64,000 bases of DNA from JALCLA01 sp965653565. GTDB taxonomy: Bacteria > Pseudomonadota > Gammaproteobacteria > Xanthomonadales > Xanthomonadaceae. Every line of letters starts with the position of its first letter. Position 1 is the first letter of the stretch. Positions 1-9,525 of this stretch are shown here, one piece after another. The position numbers and the translations under genes were made by a program. The DNA is taken from contig CBFHAI010000017.1 of assembly GCA_965653565.1 (NCBI GenBank), positions 1 through 64,000 on the forward strand, in the 5' to 3' direction. The notes under the pieces are model-generated. The model worked only from the letters and a program-made list of their open reading frames with translations, was not told the origin of the DNA and did not search any database.

Positions 1-981
1 GAAGATCGCCGGCAAAAAGCCGCGCTGCGCGGCGCGCGCGCCGGATTCGCCGGTGACCAGCATCCAGCCGCCGAGCGTGCCGGTGGCCTTCAGCGCGGCG
101 GCCGCGGCGATGATGTAGAGCGCGATGTCGCTGCCGAAGATGCGGCTGGCGACCAGTGCGAACGGTGCGCTCGACGCAGCCAGTTCCTGCGCCGGCACGA
201 TGCCCATCACGAGGATCGACGAGATCACATAGACGACGCCGGCGATGGCGATGCCGGCGAGCGTGGCGCGCGGCACGTTGCGATCCGGATCGCGCACGAT
301 GCCGGCCACCATCGCGCCGGTTTCCAGGCCGACGAAAGCCCAGAACACCGGCGCCAGCGACGTCAGCACGACATTCAGATCGGTGCGCGGCACCGGCGCC
401 ATGTCGGGCGCGGCATTCCAGGCTTCGCCCGTCGTATTCCACGCCGCGGTGTACAGATCCAGATCGAAACTGCCCCAGCCGCCGAGCAATACGACGGCCA
501 CCGGCGCCAGCCCGAACACCACGGCGAACGACTGGAAGCGCGCCACCGGCTTGGGCCCGAGCAGATTGAGCAGGAACATCAGCCAGATCAGCACGATCTG
601 GCCGTACATCTGCACCATCGGATTGTCGGCCGCCACCGGCAGGAGGATCGCCAGATAGCCGAACGCGGCCACGGCGATCGCGTTGTTGCCGATCCACGAT
701 GAGATCCAGTACAGCGACGTAGCGAGGAAACCCATGTCGCGGCCGACCGACGGGCGCACATAATCGTCGGGGCTTTCCAGGTGCGGATAGTCGCGCGCCA
801 GGCGCGCGAAGGCGCCGCCCAGCACGATCGCCAGCACGGTGCCGAGCAACCAGCTGAGCACCGTCACGCTGCCGCTCTGCGCCAGCGAGGCCGGCAGCAG
901 GAAGAAGCCCGAGCCGATCATGTTGTTGGCCACCACGAAGGTGGCGAGCACCGGGCCGATCTTGCGGCTGGACTCGGACAT
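1..981 (-). CDS. APC-family amino acid permease, 3' part missing at window edge
   Basis: The frame is open for 327 codons from an ATG at 981 to the left edge, so the C-terminus lies outside the window. An AGGAG lies 11 nt upstream of the ATG. Residues about 9-30 hold the glycine-rich broken helix of TM1 (NNMIGSGFFLLPASLA), which in AdiC/PotE-type members of the amino acid-polyamine-organocation family forms the substrate site. Several further hydrophobic helices follow, including the TM6-like stretch VFWAFVGLETGAMVAG. The protein should be an inner-membrane transporter or exchanger of an amino acid or polyamine. It resembles the arginine/agmatine and putrescine branch, but the substrate cannot be fixed. 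Same strand as metG, which lies upstream with 133 bp between them. Confidence 0.88.
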   Translation of the reverse strand, partial: MSESSRKIGPVLATFVVANNMIGSGFFLLPASLAQSGSVTVLSWLLGTVLAIVLGGAFARLARDYPHLESPDDYVRPSVGRDMGFLATSLYWISSWIGNNAIAVAAFGYLAILLPVAADNPMVQMYGQIVLIWLMFLLNLLGPKPVARFQSFAVVFGLAPVAVVLLGGWGSFDLDLYTAAWNTTGEAWNAAPDMAPVPRTDLNVVLTSLAPVFWAFVGLETGAMVAGIVRDPDRNVPRATLAGIAIAGVVYVISSILVMGIVPAQELAASSAPFALVASRIFGSDIALYIIAAAAALKATGTLGGWMLVTGESGARAAQRGFLPAIF

Positions 982-1070
982 CGCGCTTGCTACTCCTGGT
1001 GGTGGGCTGCCGGCGTGGCGACCGCCGATGGTTTGACGGCGGACGGTGCGGCTGGTTGGCTCATCGGTGG

Positions 1071-1105
1071 CGGCGAGCCGCATCGAGGCTCGCCGACGGT
1101 TTTTT
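1071..1105 (+). terminator. Terminator-like hairpin between metG and the permease
   Basis: A 9-bp perfect stem (1071-1079 with 1087-1095) closes a 7-nt loop and is followed, after 4 nt, by six T at 1100-1105 on the plus strand. Both flanking genes are on the minus strand, so the T tract is on the wrong side for them. It may stop antisense transcription, or act bidirectionally with the A-tract. Seen directly; function inferred. Confidence 0.4.
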
Positions 1106-1114
1106 CCGTGCCGG

Positions 1115-3298
1115 TTACTTCACCGGCATGCCCGGCGCGGCGCCGGCATCGGCATCGAGCAGGAACAAGCCGCCGCCGTCGAAACCGGCCGACAGGATCA
1201 TGCCTTCGCTGACGCCGAAACGCATCTTGCGCGGCGCAAGATTGGCGATGAACACCACGTTGCGCCCGACCAGCTTCGCCGGTTCGCCGTAGCTGGCGCG
1301 GATGCCCGAAAAAATCTGCCGCCGGCCCAGATCGCCGGCATCGAGCTCGAAGCGCAGCAGTTTGTCGGAGCCCTCGACGAACTCGCAGGCGAGCACGACG
1401 CCGACGCGCAGATCGAGTTTGGCGAAGTCCTCGATGCCGATGTTGGCCGGTCCGGCAGGGTTTTTTGCTGCCGCCGCATCGCCGCCGGCAGCAACCACGC
1501 CAGCCGCCCCGCCAGACTTCTTCCCCTGACCGTCCTTGCCGCGCAGGCGGGAATCCAGCGCCTCCGCAGCCCCACCCGGAGCCGATGCCTTCGCGTCCGC
1601 CGCTGCCGGCGTCGAAGTGTCGGCCGTCGGCTGCAGCGACTCCTTGCTGGCGTCGACCATCGCTTCCAACTTCTTGGTGTCGATCCTCTGCAGCAGTTCC
1701 TGGAAAGGCAGGATCCGCTCGATCGGTGCTTTCAGATCGTTCCAGGTCGGCTCGCGTTCGAGACCGAAAATTCGCAGCGCATTCGCGCAAAGATCCGGGC
1801 AAATCGGATACAGGCAAATCGCCAGCCGATAGAACGCGCGCAAGGTTTCGCTGACGACCTGGTGCAGAACATCCCGTCGCGCCGGATCCTTCGCCAGCGC
1901 CCAGGGCGCCTGGTCGTTCCAGTACTTGTTCAAATCGTCGGCGGTAGCCATGACGTTGCGCGCAACGAAGTTGTAGTTGCCTTGCGCATACCATTCTTGA
2001 ACGTGCGGTGCATCCTGGACGATCTGATGATCGAGCCGCAGCGAATCGAATCTGACCGCATCCTCCGGATACATGCGGCCATCGAAAAATTTGATCAGAA
2101 ACCCGCAGGCCCGGCTCGCCAAGTTGACGAATTTCCCGACCAGATCGCTATTCACCCGCTGCGCGAAATCTTCGAGATTCAAATCCAGATCATCGACGCC
2201 GCCGGACGATTTGGCCGCGAAGTAGTAACGCAGATATTCCGGATTCAAGCCCGAATCCAGATAGGTGCGCGCCTGGATGAAGGTGCCGCGCGACTTCGAC
2301 ATCTTGGCGCCGTTCACCGTCAGGTAGCCGTTGACGTGCAGCGCGGTGGGCATGCGGAAACCCGAGCCTTTCAGCACCGCCGGCCAAAACAATCCATGGA
2401 AATTGACGATGTCCTTGCCGATGAAGTGATGCAGTTCGGCCGGGGTGCCGGCGGCGAGCAGCGCTTCGAAATCGAGCTTCTGCTTTTCGCACCAGCGCTT
2501 GAAGCTGGTGAAGTAGCCGATCGGCGCGTCGAGCCAGACGTAGAAGAATTTGCCGGGCGCACCGGGAATCGGGAAGCCGAAATAGGGTGCGTCGCGCGAA
2601 ATGTCCCAATCGCGCAGGCCGCCGTCGGCATCGAGCCATTCGCGCAGTTTGGCTTTCACGCCGGGCACCGCGACCTCGCCTTCGAGCCACTCGCGCAAGG
2701 CCGCTTCGAAGTGCGACACCTGGAAGAAATAATGCTCCGAGTCGCGCAGTTCCGGCGCGGCGCCGGACACCACCGAGCGCGGATTCTTCAATTCCGTCGG
2801 CGCATAGGTCGCACCGCAGTTTTCGCAATTGTCGCCGTACTGGTCGGCGGTGCCGCAGTTCGGGCATTCGCCCTTGATGTAGCGGTCCGGCAGGAACATC
2901 GCCTTCACCGGATCGTAGAACTGCTGGATCGAACGGCGCGCGATGTGGCCGCCCTTGTCGAGCGCGGCGTAGATGCGCTCGGTGAGTTCGCGATTGCCCT
3001 GCGAATGGGTGGAATCGTAGTGATCGAACTTGACGTGGAAGGCGGCGAAATCGTCCTCGTGCGACTGCTGCATGCCGGCGATGTATTGCTCGGGCGTCAG
3101 CCCGGCCTTTTCGGCGGCCAGCATGATCGGCGTGCCGTGGGTGTCGTCGGCGCAGACGAAGTGCGCGGTGCGGCCCTGCATGCGTTGCGCGCGCACCCAG
3201 ATGTCGGCCTGGATGTAGCCCACCAGGTGGCCGATGTGCAGCGGGCCGTTGGCATAGGGCAGGGCGCAGGAAACGATCAGGGGCGGCGTGGCTGGCAT
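1115..3298 (-). CDS. metG: Methionyl-tRNA synthetase, with C-terminal tRNA-binding domain
   Basis: Class I aminoacyl-tRNA synthetase of 727 residues that charges tRNA-Met in the cytoplasm. The HIGH motif is at residues 21-24 (LHIGH), the Zn knuckle with paired CxxC motifs (CPNCG, CENCG) is near residues 145-162, and KMSKS lies near residue 343. The anticodon-binding helical domain follows. After a low-complexity Ala/Gly/Asp-rich linker comes a C-terminal Trbp111-like OB domain (IEDFAKLDLRVG to the end) used for dimerisation and tRNA binding. Length and domain order fit the long MetG1 type of proteobacteria. The ATG at 3298 starts the usual short lead before the Rossmann fold. Confidence 0.98.
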   Translation of the reverse strand: MPATPPLIVSCALPYANGPLHIGHLVGYIQADIWVRAQRMQGRTAHFVCADDTHGTPIMLAAEKAGLTPEQYIAGMQQSHEDDFAAFHVKFDHYDSTHSQGNRELTERIYAALDKGGHIARRSIQQFYDPVKAMFLPDRYIKGECPNCGTADQYGDNCENCGATYAPTELKNPRSVVSGAAPELRDSEHYFFQVSHFEAALREWLEGEVAVPGVKAKLREWLDADGGLRDWDISRDAPYFGFPIPGAPGKFFYVWLDAPIGYFTSFKRWCEKQKLDFEALLAAGTPAELHHFIGKDIVNFHGLFWPAVLKGSGFRMPTALHVNGYLTVNGAKMSKSRGTFIQARTYLDSGLNPEYLRYYFAAKSSGGVDDLDLNLEDFAQRVNSDLVGKFVNLASRACGFLIKFFDGRMYPEDAVRFDSLRLDHQIVQDAPHVQEWYAQGNYNFVARNVMATADDLNKYWNDQAPWALAKDPARRDVLHQVVSETLRAFYRLAICLYPICPDLCANALRIFGLEREPTWNDLKAPIERILPFQELLQRIDTKKLEAMVDASKESLQPTADTSTPAAADAKASAPGGAAEALDSRLRGKDGQGKKSGGAAGVVAAGGDAAAAKNPAGPANIGIEDFAKLDLRVGVVLACEFVEGSDKLLRFELDAGDLGRRQIFSGIRASYGEPAKLVGRNVVFIANLAPRKMRFGVSEGMILSAGFDGGGLFLLDADAGAAPGMPVK

Positions 3299-3327
3299 TG
3301 CGTCGTGGGGAGCCTTGAGGGGCGGTG

Positions 3328-3333
3328 ATTATC
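3328..3333 (-). promoter_or_regulatory. Probable -10 element for metG
   Basis: On the minus strand GATAAT preceded by TGG lies about 30 nt upstream of the metG ATG. It resembles the sigma-70 -10 hexamer TATAAT; no convincing -35 is seen 17 bp upstream. Inferred from position. Confidence 0.35.
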
Positions 3334-3402
3334 CCACGGCTGTTCGGCCGTCGTGCTCGCGAAGCGCCGGCGTCGCGCTCGCGCAGTTCGATCCGGTGCC
3401 GC

Positions 3403-3432
3403 AAAAAAGAAGCCCGGCTTTCGCCGGGCTTC
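3403..3432 (-). terminator. Rho-independent terminator of the TonB receptor gene
   Basis: A perfect 10-bp GC-rich stem (3423-3432 with 3409-3418), a TTTC/GAAA loop of 4 nt and six T on the minus strand (A at 3403-3408), starting 25 nt after the receptor stop codon. This is a textbook intrinsic terminator in the right orientation. Confidence 0.93.
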
Positions 3433-3456
3433 GAAGTGCCGCAGAAAACGTGTCGC

Positions 3457-6378
3457 TTAGAACTTGTATTCGGCGCTCAGGTAGAAGCGGCGGCCGGCCG
3501 GATCCGCACCCAGGTAGTACTGGAAGAACGGGTAGGCCAGGTGCGACGGATCGTAGCGGTACTGGTTGTCGAGCACGTTGACCACGGTGAAAGTCGTGTT
3601 CAGGTTTTCGGTCCAGACCTTGCGCACGGTCAGGTTGTAGAGCATGTACGGCTGCAGGCGCTCGCCCCAGCACAGGTCCGGGTTGCCGCCGACCGCGACG
3701 TCGCAGCCTTCGGATTCCGCGAACGTGCCGTTCGAGCCGTAGCGCGTGCCGAACACCGTGGTCGTCCAGTCGCCCTTCTGCCAGGCGATGCTGCCGCGGA
3801 CGCGGCTGCGCTGGTTGAAGTTGCCCGGATCGTCGCGGAAGTCGGTGAGCGGATCGTCGAAGAACTGCTGCGACTTGTCGGTCAGCACCACGCTGTAGCC
3901 CAGGTCGACGCGGAAGGTGCCGAGGCGATCGGTTTCCCAGCCGTAGCGGAAGGTGGCGTCGATGCCGCTGGTGTCGATCTTGGCGGTGTTGATGTACGCC
4001 GAGTTGACCGCCGAAACGCGACCGTCGTTGATCGTGCCCGGGGCCACTTCGCGCGTGATCAGGCCCAGGATGTTCTGGCAGAACGACGAGTTGATGTCGA
4101 ACGCGAACGGCGTGCCGTCGCGGTTGACGCCCAGGCGGCAGTTGGCTTCGTCACGCAGCAGGCGTGCGTTGGTCAGCTGGCGCGCGGCGTCGTCGAGCTT
4201 GATGCGGTAGAAGTCGGCCGAGAACGACATGTTGTCGATGATGTCCCACACGAAACCGTACGTGTACGACTCGCCTTCTTCTTCCTTCAGCCCCGGGTTG
4301 CCGGCGATGCGGGTCTGGGTCTGGTAGATGGTGGCGTCGCCGGCCACGTTGCACTGCGCGAACGTACGCGGACCGGCCGCGGCGCCCGTGCTGGTGCCCG
4401 AACGGCAGGCGTATTCGTCGGTCACCGCCGCGAACGAGGCCGCACCTTCGGCGTACACCAGCTGCAGGTCGGGTGCGCGGAAGCTGGTGGCGTAGTTGCC
4501 GCGGATCAGCAGGCTTTCGAACGGACGGAATTCGAGGCCGGCCTGGTAGGTGAGGGCATCGTCGATGTCGGAGATGTCGTCGTACTTGTCGTAGCGCCCG
4601 GCGATCTGCGCGGTCAGCATGCTGGTGATCGGCACGCGGAATTCCAGGCCGGCGGCGTAGCGGTCACGCTCGCCTTCGGTCTGGCCCGAGCTCACCAGGT
4701 TGTAGACGGTCTGCTCGTCGCGCGGACGCAGCGGGTTGGTACGCGGATCGCTGCGCAGGTCGACGGTCTGGCGATTGCCTTCCAGCACGCCGGCGAAGCC
4801 GACCGGGCCGGCGGGCAGTTCGAACAGGTCGCCCGCCAGGTTGAAGTTCAGCGTGCTCGAGCTGGTTTCCGAAATATTGAGCACGCGCGTGGCGAACGAG
4901 CGGTAGATCTCAGGCGTGATCGGCGTCGACCAGCGGTCGAGGTTGAGGTTGTACACCGGGAAGTTTCCGGCGCCGCCGGTGGTGCCGGCGAAACCCTGCT
5001 GCGGGCCGAGGAAGTAATCGTGTACGGCCTGGGCGAGCAGGCGCGGACGATCCTGTTCGTAATCGTATTCGCCGTGCGAGGCGAAGAATTCCCAATCGAA
5101 ACGATCGTTGAACATCACGCCGCGGGCGCCGCCCATGACGTCGAGGCTCTGTTCGTCGAAGTGCGTCGACGCCGCTTCCGGGCCGCCCAGTTCGAACGGG
5201 TTGAACACGCGCTGCAACTGCACCAGGTGACCGAACTGCGGATCGTAGTAGGTCGAGCTGGCGGCGCCGCTGGCGCTGCGCAGGAACTGGTCGCCGCTCG
5301 TGCCCCAGAACTCGGTGCCGTTGCTGGAGATGTTCTGGGTGTCGTAATACATCGCCTGGCCGAACAACTGGGTGGTATCGGTCAGATCGAAGGTGCCGTA
5401 GCCGTACAGGCCGACGTTCTCGCCCTTGTTCTGGATCGAACGCGAGCCCGGCTGGGTGAAGGAACCGCAATACGTGCCGCGCGCCGCCGTGGTGCGCGTG
5501 GTGTAGCCGAACGCGTCGCAGGCTTCCTCGCCCGGGTAGTAGGCGTTGTGGTTGTTCGGGCCGTTCGGGCTGGCCGAGGCGCGGATCACGATCAGCGACA
5601 GCGCCGGATTGGTGAAGGCTTCGCCGCGCGGTCCTTCGCGGGTGTCGGCGAGGAACTCGCGCTGGTCGGCGAAGATCGGCTCTTCGTAACCGGCCTGCAC
5701 GCCGTACACCGCGCTCCAGCGATCGCCGGTGCTGCCACCGGTGAATTCGAAGTTGCCGACGTCACCACCGCCTTCGGCCGTGGTGCCCACGGTGCCGCGG
5801 ATCTGGTGGCCGTCGAAGTTGGTGCGCGTGACGATGTTGACCACGCCGGCGATGGCGTCGGAACCGTAAATGGCCGAGGCGCCGCCTGCCAGCACTTCGA
5901 TGCGTTCGATCACCGCGGTCGGGATGGCGCGCAGGTTCACCACGTTGTTGTCGCGGTTGTACGGCTGCGGGTACTGCGCCGGGCGGCGACCGTTGATCAG
6001 CGTCAGCGTGTAGCCCGGGCCGAGGTTGCGCAGGTTGACCACCTGGGCGTTCGGCGAGAAGCCGGCGGTGGCGAGTTCACCGGTGAACGAGGAGGTCGTG
6101 TTCTGGTTCAAGGTGTCGAGCACGTCGGCGACGGTCTGGAAACCTTCGCGGTCGATGTCCTCGCGCGTGATCACGGTGACCGGCGCCGGGCCTTCGACCG
6201 AGGCGCGCTTGATGCGCGAACCGACGACGACGATTTCGTCGAGCTCGGGGTTGCGGTCGCTGCTCGCTTCGGTTTCGTCATCGGTCTGGGCGAAGGCCTG
6301 CTGCGACATCGGCAGGAACAAGGCCGCAGCCAGCGCAACCGCGAGCGGGCAACGGGTAAATCGGGTCAGTTTCGTCAT
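3457..6378 (-). CDS. TonB-dependent outer membrane receptor
   Basis: A 973-residue outer-membrane receptor. Residues 1-30 are a signal peptide ending in AFA-Q. A TonB-box-like DEIVVVGSR follows near residue 47. The plug domain is recognisable by FQTVADVLDTLNQ, the GPGYTLTLINGRRP segment and ERIEVLAGGASAIYGSDAIAG. The rest is a 22-strand barrel type domain with TSFRAPDLQ, GNPGLKEEE and a C-terminal aromatic end (SAEYKF), the usual signal for outer-membrane insertion. Members import siderophores, peptides or sugars with energy from TonB-ExbB-ExbD; the substrate here is unknown. It has a private terminator and lies divergent from apbC across 216 bp, so it is probably a single transcription unit. 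Confidence 0.95.
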   Translation of the reverse strand: MTKLTRFTRCPLAVALAAALFLPMSQQAFAQTDDETEASSDRNPELDEIVVVGSRIKRASVEGPAPVTVITREDIDREGFQTVADVLDTLNQNTTSSFTGELATAGFSPNAQVVNLRNLGPGYTLTLINGRRPAQYPQPYNRDNNVVNLRAIPTAVIERIEVLAGGASAIYGSDAIAGVVNIVTRTNFDGHQIRGTVGTTAEGGGDVGNFEFTGGSTGDRWSAVYGVQAGYEEPIFADQREFLADTREGPRGEAFTNPALSLIVIRASASPNGPNNHNAYYPGEEACDAFGYTTRTTAARGTYCGSFTQPGSRSIQNKGENVGLYGYGTFDLTDTTQLFGQAMYYDTQNISSNGTEFWGTSGDQFLRSASGAASSTYYDPQFGHLVQLQRVFNPFELGGPEAASTHFDEQSLDVMGGARGVMFNDRFDWEFFASHGEYDYEQDRPRLLAQAVHDYFLGPQQGFAGTTGGAGNFPVYNLNLDRWSTPITPEIYRSFATRVLNISETSSSTLNFNLAGDLFELPAGPVGFAGVLEGNRQTVDLRSDPRTNPLRPRDEQTVYNLVSSGQTEGERDRYAAGLEFRVPITSMLTAQIAGRYDKYDDISDIDDALTYQAGLEFRPFESLLIRGNYATSFRAPDLQLVYAEGAASFAAVTDEYACRSGTSTGAAAGPRTFAQCNVAGDATIYQTQTRIAGNPGLKEEEGESYTYGFVWDIIDNMSFSADFYRIKLDDAARQLTNARLLRDEANCRLGVNRDGTPFAFDINSSFCQNILGLITREVAPGTINDGRVSAVNSAYINTAKIDTSGIDATFRYGWETDRLGTFRVDLGYSVVLTDKSQQFFDDPLTDFRDDPGNFNQRSRVRGSIAWQKGDWTTTVFGTRYGSNGTFAESEGCDVAVGGNPDLCWGERLQPYMLYNLTVRKVWTENLNTTFTVVNVLDNQYRYDPSHLAYPFFQYYLGADPAGRRFYLSAEYKF

Positions 6379-6594
6379 CGCTTTGTGTCCCCAAAAAACG
6401 TTTGAAATCAGCGTTCACCTTGTACCCAAAGCGCCGCCCTCCCGCGGGAAGTCACGGCAATATTCTGCAAGGCTTAACGGGAACATAACACAGGCCGGAA
6501 GCCCGGTGTCGGGCGAATTGTGAAGAACGCTGTCGCTTCGGCGCAGCCGGCCGCAGCGCTACGATGAGCGCCCCCGCCACCTCGGAAGCGCCGC

Positions 6595-7683
6595 ATGGAA
6601 GCCCTGCAAGACCTCGTGAAAACCCGCCTGGCCACCCTGGTGGATCCGCATACCGGACGCGATCTGGTGAGCGGCGGCGCCGTCAAGGGCGTGGGCGTGG
6701 ATGCCGATCGGGTGGCGGTGGAACTGGTGCTCGGCTACCCGGCGAAAAGCTGGCATGCGGTGCTGGCGGCGCAGGCGAAGGCCTTGCTCGAAGCCGACCC
6801 GCGCATCGCGGCGGCGACGGTCTCGGTGAGTTCGCGGGTGGCGCCGCATCAGGTGCAGAAGGACCTGAGCCCGCTGCCGGATGTGAAGAACATCATCGCG
6901 GTGGCGTCGGGCAAGGGCGGCGTCGGCAAGTCGACCACCTCGGTCAACCTGGCCCTGGCGCTGGCTGCCGAAGGCGCCCGCGTCGGTGTGCTCGATGCGG
7001 ACATCTACGGCCCCAGCATCCCGCGCATGCTCGGCATCAAGGGCAAGCCGGACACCACCGACGGCCAGAAGATCGTGCCGAAAACCGCGCACGGCGTGCA
7101 GGCGATGTCGATCGGTTTCATGATCGAAGAAGACACGCCGATGATCTGGCGCGGCCCGATGGTGACCCAGGCCTTGCAGCAATTGCTCAACGAAACCCAC
7201 TGGAACGGGCTCGATTATCTCTTCATCGATCTGCCGCCGGGCACCGGCGACATCCAGCTCACGCTCTGCCAGCGCGTGCCGGTCTCGGGCGCGGTGATCG
7301 TCACCACGCCGCAGGACATCGCCCTGCTCGACGCGCGCAAGGCGCTGCGCATGTTCGAAAAGGTCGAAGTGCCGGTGCTGGGCATCGTCGAGAACATGGC
7401 GATCCACGTGTGCTCGAACTGCGGCCATGCCGAACACGTTTTCGGCCAGGGCGGCGGCCAGAGCATGGCCGAACAGTACGGGGTGCCGCTGCTGGGGTCG
7501 CTGCCGCTGGCGATGCATATCCGCGAACAGGCCGACAGCGGCACGCCGACCGTGGTGGCCGCACCCGACTCGCCGGCGGCCGGCCTCTACCGCGAAATCG
7601 CCCGCAAGGCCGCCGGCCGGCTGTCGCAGCGCTCGCGCAACAAGAGCATCCAGTTTCCCAACATCGTCATCCAGAACACCTGA
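6595..7683 (+). CDS. apbC: Iron-sulfur cluster carrier protein ApbC/Mrp
   Basis: A 362-residue P-loop NTPase of the Mrp/NBP35 family that carries and transfers Fe-S clusters in the cytoplasm. Residues 1-85 form an FSCA (DUF59, MIP18-like) domain. The deviant Walker A motif SGKGGVGKST is near residues 105-114, the Walker B region LFIDLPPGTGD follows, and the cluster-binding CxxC (CSNCGH) is at about residues 273-276. Length and motif order match ApbC. An upstream TACGAT at 6560-6565 could be a -10 box. Located just upstream of dcd in the same orientation, separated by the subtilase gene. Confidence 0.96.
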   Translation: MEALQDLVKTRLATLVDPHTGRDLVSGGAVKGVGVDADRVAVELVLGYPAKSWHAVLAAQAKALLEADPRIAAATVSVSSRVAPHQVQKDLSPLPDVKNIIAVASGKGGVGKSTTSVNLALALAAEGARVGVLDADIYGPSIPRMLGIKGKPDTTDGQKIVPKTAHGVQAMSIGFMIEEDTPMIWRGPMVTQALQQLLNETHWNGLDYLFIDLPPGTGDIQLTLCQRVPVSGAVIVTTPQDIALLDARKALRMFEKVEVPVLGIVENMAIHVCSNCGHAEHVFGQGGGQSMAEQYGVPLLGSLPLAMHIREQADSGTPTVVAAPDSPAAGLYREIARKAAGRLSQRSRNKSIQFPNIVIQNT

Positions 7684-7986
7684 GTGGGCTGCAGGGGCCG
7701 CTTACCCCTCAAAACGGGTGGTTCGTTGACGGACTTCGCGCAATGCGTGTGATGCAGTTCACAAAATTCGTTTCTGGCGAAACCGGATCAGTGACTCGAA
7801 GCTGAATCGTCGCACCGTTCGTCCCTGAAAACTTACCGTTCGTCTGTCTTCAGCCATTTTTGTTGCATTGCAGAATGATTGCAGTCGCAACTGCCCCTAG
7901 GGTCACCGACGTCGCGCCGGGCGGATCACTACCTCCCGGCGTTGTCATGTCGGGGGACTGGCTCACAACCGTAGGGGACGCTACAC
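7684..7986 (+). other. Intergenic region upstream of the subtilase gene (303 bp)
   Basis: No open frame with coding character and no RNA gene is seen. It is clearly less GC-rich than its flanks, particularly 7740-7880, as expected for a promoter region. TTGACG at 7729 followed 17 nt later by TGTGAT is one possible weak promoter. An AGGGGA Shine-Dalgarno precedes the GTG start of the subtilase. Confidence 0.3.
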
Positions 7987-9363
7987 GTGAATATCCGCAA
8001 GACCGCAACCACGCTTTCGCTCGCCATCGCCGCTGCGCTGGCCGCCGCATCCGCCGCCCACGCCGGCGGCCGTTCCGACTTGGTGCTCGCCGCGCTGGCT
8101 TCCGGCAAGGCGCAGCACACGCCGGGCGAACTGCTCGTTCAATTCGGCGCCAACGCGTCGGCCGCCGATCGCAATTCGGTACGCCAGGGCCTGGGCGCCA
8201 ACCGCCTGGAAACCGTGCGCGGCGCCCGCGCCGGCAAGGGTGAGCTCGAACTGATGCGCCTGCCGCCTGGCCTGAACGTGGCCGACGCCGTGCGCGGCCT
8301 CGACGGCATCTCCGGCATCGAATTCGCCGAGCCGAACTGGACCTACTACCACGCCGCCGTCGCCAACGACACGCTGGCCGCCAACGGTTCGCTGTGGGGC
8401 ATGTACGGCGACGCCAGCTCGCCGGCCAATCAGTACGGTTCGCAGGCCGCGGAAGCCTGGGCCGGCAATCACACCGATTGCGGCAATGTCATCGTCGGCG
8501 TGATCGACGAAGGCATCTATCACCAGCATGAAGACCTCGCCGCCAACATCTGGAGCAATCCGTTCGATGCAGCCGACGGCGTCGACAACGACGGCAACGG
8601 CTATGTCGACGACACCCGCGGCTGGGACTTCGACGGCGGCAGCAACAACGTCAACTCGGGCGGCGCCAACGACGACCACGGCACCCATGTCGCGGGCACC
8701 ATCGCCGGCGTCGGCGGCAACGGCAAGGGCGTCGCCGGCGTGTGCTGGAGCGGCATCAAGGTCATCAGCGCCAAGTTCCTCGGCCGCCGCGGCGGCACCA
8801 CCGCCAACGCGATCAAGGCGGTCGACTACATCACCGACCTGAAGACGCGCCACGGCCTGAACATCGTCGCCACCAACAACTCGTGGGGCGGCGGCGGTTT
8901 CTCGCAGGGCCTGCAGGACGCCGTCGGCCGCGCCAACAACGCCAACATCCTGTTCGTCGCGGCCGCCGGCAACGATGCCTACGACAACGACGCCACCGCC
9001 AGCTACCCGTCGAACTACCCGAATGCCAACATCATCGCGGTGGCGTCGATCACCAGCACCGGTGCGATGTCGAGCTTCTCGCAGTGGGGCAAGACCACGG
9101 TCGACCTGGGTGCGCCGGGTTCGGCCATCTACTCGACGGTGCCGAAGTCGTCGAAGGGCTCGGTGATCTCGGCCTACGCCAGCTACAGCGGCACCTCGAT
9201 GGCCACCCCGCACGTCACCGGCGCCGTCGCCCTGTACGCCTCGTCGCACGCCGGCGCCTCGGCCGCCACGATCAAGGCGGCCGTGCTCGGCGCCACCGTG
9301 CCGACCGCCTCGCTGACCAACAAGACGGTCACCGGCGGACGCCTGAACGCCAGCGGCTTCTGA
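7987..9363 (+). CDS. Secreted S8 family serine peptidase (subtilase)
   Basis: A 458-residue subtilisin-like protease with a GTG start preceded by AGGGGA. Residues 1-26 form a signal peptide (cleavage near AHA-GG). A propeptide (TPGELLVQFG up to the EPNW motif near residue 117) precedes the catalytic domain. The triad is visible: Asp in VIVGVIDEGI, His in DDHGTHVAGTIAG, Ser in YSGTSMATPHVTG; the oxyanion Asn lies in TNNSWGGGG. No C-terminal P-domain, PPC or autotransporter domain follows, so it ends soon after the catalytic core. It likely acts outside the cell in peptide supply. A strong terminator follows. Confidence 0.95.
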   Translation: MNIRKTATTLSLAIAAALAAASAAHAGGRSDLVLAALASGKAQHTPGELLVQFGANASAADRNSVRQGLGANRLETVRGARAGKGELELMRLPPGLNVADAVRGLDGISGIEFAEPNWTYYHAAVANDTLAANGSLWGMYGDASSPANQYGSQAAEAWAGNHTDCGNVIVGVIDEGIYHQHEDLAANIWSNPFDAADGVDNDGNGYVDDTRGWDFDGGSNNVNSGGANDDHGTHVAGTIAGVGGNGKGVAGVCWSGIKVISAKFLGRRGGTTANAIKAVDYITDLKTRHGLNIVATNNSWGGGGFSQGLQDAVGRANNANILFVAAAGNDAYDNDATASYPSNYPNANIIAVASITSTGAMSSFSQWGKTTVDLGAPGSAIYSTVPKSSKGSVISAYASYSGTSMATPHVTGAVALYASSHAGASAATIKAAVLGATVPTASLTNKTVTGGRLNASGF

Positions 9364-9395
9364 TCGCCGGCGCTGCAGCGGTAAAGCAGCAAGGA

Positions 9396-9426
9396 GGCCC
9401 GGGGCGACCCGGGCCTTCTGCTTTTT
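9396..9426 (+). terminator. Rho-independent terminator after the subtilase gene
   Basis: An 8-bp perfect stem (9396-9403 with 9408-9415) with a GCGA tetraloop, extended by weaker pairs, is followed by CTTTTT at 9421-9426. It starts 33 nt after the stop codon. Confidence 0.9.
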
Positions 9427-9525
9427 GCCGATCGGCGGGCTCGGGGTGTCGCTGTCGCGCGGCTTCCGTAGAATGCCGCGGTCGTGCCGGACCTTCGGCA
9501 CTCCTCTTCCGGATGACGCCGCACC

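Noticed and set aside
990..1994. Minus-strand frame of 334 codons overlapping the 3' part of metG and the permease gap
   Set aside because: Arg-rich, out of frame with metG, without motif.
3325..6405. Plus-strand open frame of 1026 codons opposite the TonB receptor
   Set aside because: Low-complexity Arg/Ala/Val/Gly composition without any family motif; it mirrors the high-GC receptor gene, which has full family signatures on the other strand.
6379..6594. Cobalamin or other riboswitch before the TonB receptor
   Set aside because: No B12-box-like conserved core or other known riboswitch core seen in the 216-bp gap on either strand.
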